A stretch of 64,000 bases of DNA from Strigamia acuminata (Eukaryota > Arthropoda > Chilopoda > Geophilomorpha > Linotaeniidae), in contig OX442317.1 of NCBI GenBank assembly GCA_949358305.1, forward strand, positions 12,652,186 through 12,716,185. Direction: 5' to 3'. Positions 54,898 through 64,000 of this stretch are shown piece by piece. Every line of letters begins with the position of its first letter. The first letter of the stretch is position 1. The notes under the pieces were generated by a model. The model was not told the origin of the DNA, searched no databases, and saw only the letters and a list, made by a program, of their open reading frames with translations. Made by a program: the position numbers and the translations under genes.

Positions 54898-57800
54898 ATG
54901 GCAGATCCTTCCGTGCAAAACATGATCACTCCAGAACAACTCGAGATTCTGGAGACAAAATGGGAAGCGCTACTCACTTCACTCTCCGCTTTGCTGACTG
55001 TATCGGAGCAGACCAGCGACCCGGGAGAGTTGGAGGCGCTATTATCTACAGCAAATATTCGAGAGACACGTGCTGTCAATGAACTCAATGATCTTCAAAT
55101 ACATTCTGAACATGGATTTTATCTTGAAGCCATTGAAAAACTCGAAGCAGTTCAAACAAGAGTGGATCTTCTCCGCGGACGTTGGGAAGTATCGAAACGG
55201 TCCCTTCCTACACTGGGAGGACGACTAAATATGTCAACTGCATCTGGCGGTCATACGACAATGAATGCTTCTTTCCGAAAAATCCAGAAGTTGCCAAAAT
55301 TGGAGTCTGTGAAGTTTGATGGGGACATTTTGAAGTACAAGACCTTCAAAAGTAACTTTGAAACTTCAGTACATAAGGACCCAGACTTGAGCGACGTGGA
55401 GAAGCTTCAATATCTACAGACAATGTGTGTTGGTGAAGCAGCCACTTTGATTTCCACTTTTCCCTTGATCGAGGAATCATACCATTTGGCTCGTGAAGAG
55501 TTGGAGAGAAACTACGGGGATGAGGACGCACAGCAAACTGCCCTCATCAGATCAATTAGAGAAATGAAAATTGTTACAAGTGTTTATCCAACTAAAGCGT
55601 TAAGAACAAATTTAACCAAAATTTCTTCAACCGTCAGACTCCTCGAGCAGTTGAAAATACCCATACAAACTTCAGGTGCTTTTCTCATGCCGGATATTAT
55701 CAGCAAATTTCCAACTCAAATGGCATTGCGTTTTTATCAAGTGCATGGAATTCAAAACAAGAACATTATGACACTACTTGACTTTTTCTTGAAAGAAGTA
55801 GCTATGGCGGAAAGAACTGACAATTCTTCTCATTCTGAAAAAGTGAAGAAGGAGAAAACTGAAGTCGAAAAAGGCAAGCAAAAGGGTTCCATGACCACGT
55901 GTGCTGCGACTCAAGATTCTAAGCCGCAATCAAATGCTAAAGTGAAGTCCGGAGAGTCCAAACAAGACAACAAATCTTCCAACTCGAAGACCATCAAGTG
56001 TATTTTTTGTGAAGAAGACCATTTGAATGGTTCATGCAAAAAGGAATTCGAAGTTAATGCGAAGATTGAAATCATCAAAAAGAATAGACTTTGCTTCAAT
56101 TGTTTTAGAACTGGCCATCGCGTCGGGGACTGTAAAGTGAAGTTTTCCTGCAAACATTGTGGCGGAAGACACCACTCCACCATTTGTAGAAAATCGGATG
56201 TGAAGAATTCATCAAGCATTGTCGAGAAGCCCAAGGAGCCACAAGTGACAACACACGTCTCGTGCGCGATCTCCGCGACTCTTCAATTAATGATCTTCAC
56301 TGCGAACCTCAAAACCAAAAATGGAGGATCCCACAACATCCGAGGAATGATAGATCCAGGCAGTCACCGATCTTTCATAACAACTGAGTTAGTAGAAAGA
56401 ATCAAGTTGAAAAAGTGCGGCAGCATTTCGGCCACGACACAACGCTTCAATGATTCTACTCCTGCTTCAACGGATTATGACGTTTTTAACGTTACTTTGA
56501 AAAGCAGAAATGACACACAAGAAATCAAAATGACAATGTTATCGGTCGAAAATCTACCAAGAGTACAAGGAATTTTAAACTCCACTGTAATAGAAAAGGT
56601 GAGAGGATTAAATCTTGAGTTGGCTGAAGAATTGCCTGCCAAAACATCCCAAATTGACATTTTATTAGGAGTGGATGTTTGGTGGAAAATTCTCAAAGAC
56701 GGCAAGAGGAAAATCAACGAGGATTTGGGCCTTATAAACACTTTATTTGGCTGGGTTCTCACCGGTGCAGCTGGAAACATCGATTTATTTGATGATGAAG
56801 CCGACTTAACCACGTGTTGCAACACTTGCAACGTTGATATAAATGAGAAGTTGGACAAGCTCTGGAATTTGGAGGCAATCGGGATAGATTCGGGAGAAAA
56901 GGATTCCGACTTTATTCGAGATCGATTCGAATCCACGACAACACGTTTGGAGGACGGAAGATATGAAGTGATGCTCCCCTTCAATGGACAGGAAAAAGAG
57001 TTAGAATCGAATTGGGAGTTGGCAATGAATCAACTCGCAAATACGCTTAAACGAATCGATGCAAATGAGGACTATAAAAAACGTTACGACGACTCAATGT
57101 GGCAGTACATCGAGGAAAATCACGCGGAGGAAGTCCCAAAGGAGGAACGTTTTCTCAAGAAGGGGATATATAATATACCTCACCACCCCGTCATAAAAGA
57201 GGATCGAGATACTTCCAAATTTAGAGTAGTGTTTAACGCGTCTTCATCCAAAAAAGGAAAACTTTCCCTCAATGACTGTTTATTTCCGGGACCTTCCCTC
57301 AACCCTGACTTAATTCTTGTGATTGTGAGATTTCGTCTCTATTGCATCCCGATAATAGCGGATATCAAGCAGGCATTCCTGCAGGTTATGATCAACCCGA
57401 CTCAAAGAAACTTTCTACGCTTTCTGTGGGTGGCTCGTGATTATTTTAAACAGCCTTATTCGTGGCAAAATCTGTGGAACAACATTATGATCCTGAGAAT
57501 GATCGTCGTGCCCTTTGGTGTTATTTCCTCACCATTCCTCCTATGCGCAACCATTCGCAAACATGCAAAACAATTTGAGAAAACACACGCCAAAGAAGTT
57601 GATGCGCTTGATGATGGAATTTTTATGGATGACTTAACATCTGGAGGAGATTTTCCAGCCGACACGACGACACATTGCGAGAGGTTAAAAATGGTTTTAG
57701 ACAGCGGAAAACTTCCCCTTGTGAAGTGGGCGACTTGCAGTAAAGACGTCTTCGAGAACTTGAAAAAAGAGGGATTCCACATGCGGGGCGAGGAGTTTTC

Positions 57801-60130
57801 TAGTCTTGGAATCATTAAAATGCTCGGCATACTTTGGGACACAGAAAAGGACATGATAATGTTTAAAATACCGAAAATTGAAAAAATTCCGATTACAAAG
57901 CGAGAAGTTGTCTCATTTTTAGCTTCAATTTTCGATCCCATGGGACTCTTGGCTCCTGTGATTCTGCAAATGAAATTGCTCATTCAAGCGATCTGGGCTC
58001 GGACGAAAAAATGGGATGAAAAGATTCTTGATTTGGAGAAAAAAGAAATTGAAGAATGGAATTCCGACATCCAACAACTCAAGGAACTAAAAGTTCAACG
58101 TTGGTTAACTACTTATTCAGGTCAGGAAATAACCCTAGAAGTTTTTTGTGACGCCAGCACAAAAGCATTTGGCTGCACGATTTTTGTCGTCAACATGAAG
58201 GGCAAAAGAACATTGTTGTTAAGTAAATGCCGCATTGCGCCGGCCAAAAAAGTTACTCTTCCTCGACTCGAATTAACAGCAGCAGTGGTTGGAGTCAGAA
58301 TGACAAAATATCTGCTCGAGAACTTTCTTCCTGGATATCCCGTCACTGAAGTTCGTTACTACTCGGACTCCACTATTACACTCGCCTGGATTAATTCAGA
58401 CAAAAATGTTTGGAAACCATATGTCTCAAATCGAGTTCAGGAAATTATTTCCTTTTCCAAGCCTGAGCAATGGTCTCATGTGCCAACCGAATTCAACCCA
58501 GCTGACTTATTGACCCGTCCACACAACTCAAAAACATTGATGAACAATAAACTTTGGTGGGACGGAGTTGATGTATCAAAACTGGAAAAGAAAGAAGTTA
58601 TACAGGAAAACCCACCCGATGAAGAGAGAAAATTAATTGTTATGACTATTCAAGTGAAAGAGAATTTTATTTACAAATTTTTCCGACGTTTTAGCAACTA
58701 CAATCGACTTTTGAGAGTGTTTTCCTACATAATGAGATGGAAAAGTCAACTTGTTCGCGGTGAGCCCCTCTCGCCACTCGAGTTGGAGGCAAACCAACTG
58801 AAGATCTTAAAACTTTCGCAGAAACTACATTTTTTAGAGGAAGTCGAAGACGTGAAAAACAAAAGAGAATTAAGCAAACATTCCACTTTGAGAAATTTCG
58901 AACTCTTTATTGACGAAAACGGATTACTTAGACTTCATAGCCGTTTGAAAAAATCTTTATTGACATTTGATGAAGTCTATCCCATTATTTTGCATTACGA
59001 TAGTTGGATAACACGACTGTTGATCAGAAAAGCACATCTAGAACTACTTCACGGTGATATTAGTGAAACTCTTTATCACTTACGTGAACAATTTTGGATC
59101 ATAAGAGGAAGGAAAACAATTCAAACAGTTATTCGAGAGTGTGCAATTTGCAGACGTGCTAAACTTGCAAGAAATAACCCTTCTACTGGTGACCTTCCCA
59201 CTGAACGCGTAACTCCAGCGGCTCCATTCCAACACTGGAATTGATCATCTTGGACCCATTTATGTTGGCAACAACAAAAAGGAACGAAAAAAGGTTTATA
59301 TTCTTTTATTCACGTGTATGGTGACAAGAAGCCTACATTTAGAAGTGTCCGAAGACCTTTCTGTTCCCAAGTTTTTGTTAGCAATGCGACGATTTGGAGC
59401 TCGCTTTGGATATCCTGCCAAAATATTCTCAGATAATAGCAAAACATTTGAACGCGGTAGTGTGGAGTTACAATCATGGGGCAAGCTCATTGGTCACAAG
59501 GACATACAAACTTTCCTATCTGAAAAAAGAGTGTTATGGACTTTTATTCCACCACTGTCCCCCTGGATGGGAGGGGCATGGGAACGCCTTGTCCGTTCAG
59601 TTAAAGATAAACTTCGAAAAACTTTGCTTCGATATACCGTTGATTTGGAGACTCTTCAAACTTTAGCTTTGGAAATTAGTTCCGTATTAAATTCAAGACC
59701 TTTGTCCTACGTTCCCGACAGTGTTGATGGAGGCAGAATTTTGGCGCCTGAAAATTTTTTAACCGGTGGTTTACCAAAATACCTTATAAACAAAAAATTG
59801 AGTGCCATCAAAAAGACAGATTTAAGAAAATTAGACATTAAACGCAGACAGTTCATTTGGGAATTTTGGAGAGTGTGGAGAAAAGGTTATCTTATGCAAT
59901 TGCGAAATTTTTATGAGACCAAAGGTGATAAAAATTTCAAAAACCCTAAAGTGAATCAGATCGTGTTGTTAGAAAAAATAGGAACAAATCCCTATTTTTG
60001 GCCACTTGCCCGGATAAAGGAGATTTTTCCAGGTGAGGATGGTTTTACCCGAGTCATTAAAGTGGTGCTACCCGATGGACGTGAACTGAAAAGATCAGTT
60101 AAGCATGTGAGAGCTCTTGAACTGGACTGA
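54898..60130 (+). pseudogene. gag-pol: Gag-Pol of copy G, frameshifted by a 2-nt deletion at the start of the integrase core
   Basis: The frame is collinear with copy B to about codon 1446, then two bases of an ACACAC run are missing near 59232-59236 and translation stops at 59242-59244. The lost part contains all three integrase catalytic acidic residues (D1450, D1513, E1563) and DUF5641. The downstream integrase part stays open in the other frame to 60130. Gag, protease, reverse transcriptase, RNase H and the integrase zinc finger are intact. One private change is I933V (57694-57696). The deletion must have followed or accompanied the insertion; alternatively it is a sequencing error in a dinucleotide run. 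Confidence 0.95.
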
Positions 60131-60183
60131 TTTGTTTGAGCTCGTCGTGTTTTCTCTTCTCTGTTCTCTCGCCGGCAATTCGC

Positions 60184-61752
60184 TGTTGCAAGACAGCGTG
60201 GAAGAATTGTTGTGCTGAGATTGTGTCAATAAATATTACTAATTGCTTTGATTTGTTTAATTTTCCTTTAGTGTTTTATTTTTCATAATTAATTGATATT
60301 TTTCACTTTACAGGAATTTTGACTTATTAAAATGTTTTTCACTGATTTTTATTGTCACTTTTCGATTTAATGTAGTGTTAATACTTTGCTATTATTTTAT
60401 TCGTGTCTTTTTGAGTGCATTTTTGAACCTTTCTATTAATTTTCCCTGATTTTGTGTTTATTGCGTGCAGTTCTAATGTTTTCTTCATTTTCTGGCATAC
60501 ATTTGCGATGTTCGATACGTCATGTTTCGGTTCCTAGCGGACTTTTGCTTCCGTCTTCTAACCTTTCGTTTAGTGCTTTAAAACTCATTTGGAGTTTGTT
60601 TTATTATTATTTCTGACTATTTCGAGTCTGATCTTTCTTTCTGGATGCATTAGAACTGCCCAAATTGCTTCGATCGGTTGTTTCGATCGTTCGTTGTCGG
60701 CTGCCTTAAAAGCGTAGCCGAGAATGTTCGGTTCGATCAACATTTTCGTATTTATTAAACTTGTGTGTTTTCCTTCAGTATTTTGTGATAAGAATTAATA
60801 ATTACTCTTGTAATTTAATCACTACTTTATTCGTTATTTACTTTAAGTGCCTTTTATTCCAATTTCAAATTGTTTTGACGCTTTTGCAATGTTCGCCGGA
60901 CGCCATGTTTGATCCAACACCTTTGTTTTGTTCGCCGGTCGCCATGTTTGTCCCAAGCGACGATTACACAATGTAACCGTTATTTTTGTATTTTATATTC
61001 TTATAATCTGCATTTACTATTTCATTTCGAAGTGTTTTCACCAGTATTCTTTGCTATTTTTTGCATTTTTATTCCGTTCGGAATTCAAATGTTTTGATTG
61101 CATCATTTTGCTTGACGCTGATTGGCTGTCTCGATCGTCTGCTTGACGATCATTGTTTTCACTCCGTTTGCACTGTTTTACTGTTTTGATCTTATTGTTG
61201 TGATTAGATTATTTATTCCTGGTATTCTTGTGGTCATTTTGGTATATCGCAATCTTTATTTCGTGCAGTTTTTATGTAACTACAACTTTGCTGTGATTTC
61301 GTTTCCTCCGTTGCTATGACAACGGAGTTTTTTGTGTATCTGTATTTCGCCGCTATCGGCTTGGCGCGTGCCGTAATTGGGTACTGCGCATGTGCGGTTC
61401 CTCAGGAACCAATGTAATCAGTGTATTTTATTCAGTTCTCAACCAACTTTTTAATAAACAAGTTGTTTTTTGTTAACTCCCGTGTTTTCTATTTTCAACC
61501 TTAGTTTTCAATGTGTTGTGAGTAGTTAAGCCTTTCCCTGGATTAGCCATTGATTCAGCACTCCATTGGATATTAATCATCGGTGTTCTCATCAATGCTC
61601 CATGCATTCATCAATAGTTTTCAGTGCGGATTTGTGTTCTCAGCGCGGTTTTCGTACGAATTTAACAATACGATCACTTGAGTTTAAAGAGGCGGGAAAT
61701 TCAAATAGCCCCAACCCCATTCCTAGCTGTTTGGTGTTGACAGACCGCAACA
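60184..61752 (+). repeat. 3' LTR of copy G
   Basis: TGTTGC at 60184 to GCAACA at 61752, the same length as the 5' LTR. AATAAA at 61453-61458 is the likely poly(A) signal. Near-identity of the two LTRs points to a recent insertion. Confidence 0.97.
61453..61458 (+). terminator. Candidate poly(A) signal in the 3' LTR of copy G
   Basis: AATAAA lies about 35 bases after the initiator-like TCAGT and is followed by GT-rich sequence some 60 bases on. The alternative AATAAA near the LTR start would put the poly(A) site in a very short U3 and is less likely. In copy B's broken 3' LTR this signal is absent. Confidence 0.5.
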
Positions 61753-61756
61753 ACTG
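61753..61756. other. Right target-site duplication of copy G (ACTG)
   Basis: The four bases after the LTR equal those before it at 52413-52416, and the satellite continues in the proper phase with TGATGAGATC. Confidence 0.9.
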
Positions 61757-64000
61757 TGATGAGATCAAAAGTCTATTCTCCCAAATCATTGCTTGGATGT
61801 TGCTAAAACTTACATTGAAGCCTTCTACTAAGGTTTAAACACTATTTCAGAACATTCAGAGACATTGGTTTGTAGTGTTCGTGCTAAGTCAACTGTGATG
61901 TCAAATGAGATCAAAAATTTATTCTTTCAAATTATTGCTTGGATGTTGCTAACACTTACATTGAAGCCTTCTACTAAGGTTTAAACACTATTTCAGAACA
62001 TTCAGAGACATTGGTCTTGTGATGTTTGTGCTAAGTCAACTGTGATGTCAAATGAGATCAAAAGTTTATTCTTTCAAATCATTGCTTGGATGTTGCTAAA
62101 ACTTACATTAAAGCCTTCTACTAAGGTTTAAACACTATTTCAGAACATTCAGAGACATTGGTCTTGTGATGTTTGTGCTAAGTCAACTGTGATAAGATCA
62201 AAAGTCTATTCTCCAAAATCATTGCTTGGATGTTGCTAAAACTTACATTGAAGCCTTTTACTAAGGTTTAAACACTATTTCAGAACATTCAGAGACATTG
62301 GTTTGTGGTGTTTGTGCTAAGTCAACTGTGATGTCAAATGAGATCAAAAGTTTATTCTTTCAAATTATTGCTTGGATGTTGCTAACACTTACATTGAAGC
62401 CTTCTACTAAGGTTTAAACACTATTTCTAAACATTCAGAGACATTGGTCTTGTGGTGTTTGTGCTAAGTCAACTGTGACGTCAAATGAGATCAAAAGTTT
62501 ATTCTTTCAAATTATTGCTTGGATGTTGCTAAAACTTACATTGAAGCTTTCTACTAAGGTTTAAACACTATTTCAGAACATTCAGAAACATTGGTCTTGT
62601 GATGTTTGTGCTAAGTCAACTGTGATGTCAAATGGGATCAAAAGTTTATTCTTCCAAATCATTGCTTGGATGTTGCTAAAACTTACATTGAAGCCTTCTA
62701 CTAAGGTTTAAACACTATTTCAGAACATTCAGAGACATTGGTCTTGTGATGTTTGTGCTAAGTCAACTGTGATGTCAAATGAGATCAAAAATTTATTCTT
62801 TCAAATTATTGCTTGGATGTTGCTAACACTTACATTGAAGCCTTCTACTAAGGTTTAAACACTATTTCAGAACATTCAGAGACATTGGTCTTGTGATGTT
62901 TGTGCTAAGTCAACTGTGATGTCAAATGAGATCAAAAGTTTATTCTTTCAAATCATTGCTTGGATGTTGCTAAAACTTATATTAAAGCCTTCTACTAAGG
63001 TTTAAACACTATTTCAGAACATTCAGAGACATTGGTCTTGTGATGTTTGTGCTAAGTCAACTGTGATGAGATCAAAAGTCTATTCTCCAAAATCATTGCT
63101 TGGATGTTGCTAAAACTTACATTGAAGCCTTCTACTAAGGTTTAAACACTATTTCAGAACATTCAGACACATTGGTCTTGTGGTGTTTGTGCTAAGTCAA
63201 CTGTGACGTCAAATGAGATCAAAAGTTTATTCTTTCAAATTATTGCTTGGATGTTGCTAAAACTTACATTGAAGCCTTCTACTAAGGTTTAAACACTATT
63301 TCAGAACATTCAGAGACATTGGTTTGTGGTGTTTGTGCTAAGTCAACTGTGATGAGATCAAAAGTCTATTCTCCCAAATCATTGCTTGGATGTTGCTAAA
63401 ACTTACATTGAAGCCGTCTACTAAGGTTTAAACACTATTTCAGAACATTTAGAGACATTGGTCTTGTGGTGTTTGTGCTAAGTCAACTGTGATGAGATCA
63501 AAAGTCTATTCTCCCAAATCATTGCTTGGATGTTGCTAAAACTTACATTAAAGCTTTTTACTAAGGTTTAAACACTATTTCAAAACATTCAGAGACATTG
63601 GTCTTGTGATGTTTGTGCTAAGTCAACTGTGATGAGATCAAAAGTCTATTCTCCTAAATCATTGCTTGGATGTTGCTAAAACTTACATTGAAGCCTTCTA
63701 CTAAGGTTTAAACACTATTTCAGAACATTCAGAGACATTGGTTTGTGGTGTTTGTGCTAAGTCAACTGTGATGTCAAATGAGATCAAAAGTTTATTCTTT
63801 CAAATTATTGCTTGGATGTTGCTAACACTTACATTGAAGTCTTCTACTAAGGTTTAAACACTATTTCTAAACATTCAGAGACATTGGTCTTGTGGTGTTT
63901 GTGCTAAGTCAACTGTGATGAGATCAAAAGTCTATTCTCCCAAATCATTGCTTGGATGTTGCTAAAACTTACATTGAAGCCTTCTACTAAGGTTTAAACA
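61757..64000. repeat. Satellite array continuing to the window end (about 16 monomers)
   Basis: The same 139-147-bp monomers continue in the same orientation. The first part, to about 62715, matches 45576 to about 46534 (offset 16181), and the part from about 62760 matches 47570 onwards (offset 15195). The array is therefore built of large duplicated blocks. No genes or open frames of note. Confidence 0.96.

Larger units (their letters stand above)
52417..61752 (+). mobile_element. BEL/Pao retrotransposon copy G, solitary full-length insertion in satellite
   Basis: It has two complete 1569-bp LTRs with no difference noticed in the parts compared, a 912-bp leader, gag-pol and the 53-bp 3' segment. 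The total of 9336 bp is two less than the full unit because of a 2-nt deletion in integrase. The ACTG duplications flank it directly, and removing the element plus one ACTG restores the satellite monomer. This copy defines the element borders used for all others. Confidence 0.98.

Noticed and set aside
61566-61838. 90-codon frame running from the 3' LTR of copy G into satellite
   Set aside because: It is the LTR-end frame continued by chance across the insertion border, with no independent support.

Overview
The window is non-host-coding repetitive DNA from an animal genome. The evidence is several near-identical copies of a BEL/Pao-class LTR retrotransposon (family Belpaoviridae), a class known only from metazoans, together with a long AT-rich satellite. 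An arthropod, probably an insect, is a reasonable guess from the protein style and TCAGT-like initiator sequences, but the species cannot be named from the sequence. I see no host gene, tRNA, rRNA or bacterial feature.

The retrotransposon unit is deduced from the cleanest insertion (52417-61752). It has a 1569-bp LTR (TGTTGC...GCAACA), a 912-bp leader, one 1744-codon gag-pol frame, 53 bp of 3' untranslated sequence, and a second 1569-bp LTR. The polyprotein order is DUF1759 gag, zinc knuckles, DUF1758 aspartic protease, reverse transcriptase, Pao peptidase_A17 region, RNase H, HHCC and DDE integrase, and DUF5641 tail. There is no room for an env gene.

Layout. 1-11173: plus-strand copy A (cut by the window edge) and copy B, sharing one LTR; B has an open gag-pol but a 3' LTR cut at LTR position 1128. 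11174-11180: a 7-bp junction. 11181-39032: four minus-strand copies, C, D, E and F, again separated by single shared LTRs. C and E carry the same nonsense codon, D has lost about 4.6 kb, and F is complete with an open frame. 39033-52416: about 94 monomers of a 140/147-bp satellite with higher-order repeats. 52417-61752: copy G, a solitary full-length insertion into the satellite with a 4-bp target duplication and a 2-nt frameshift. 61753-64000: more of the same satellite.

The most striking structure is a near-perfect inverted repeat with 10,469-bp arms (705-11173 and 11450-21918) and a 276-bp spacer, formed where copies B and C converge. The break removes the main candidate LTR poly(A) signal from B, so B transcripts could run into antisense C and make a very long RNA hairpin. 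This is inference, and an assembly artefact has to be excluded. The rest looks like an island of very young retrotransposons amplified by recombination inside satellite heterochromatin, possibly pericentromeric, centromeric or on a sex chromosome.
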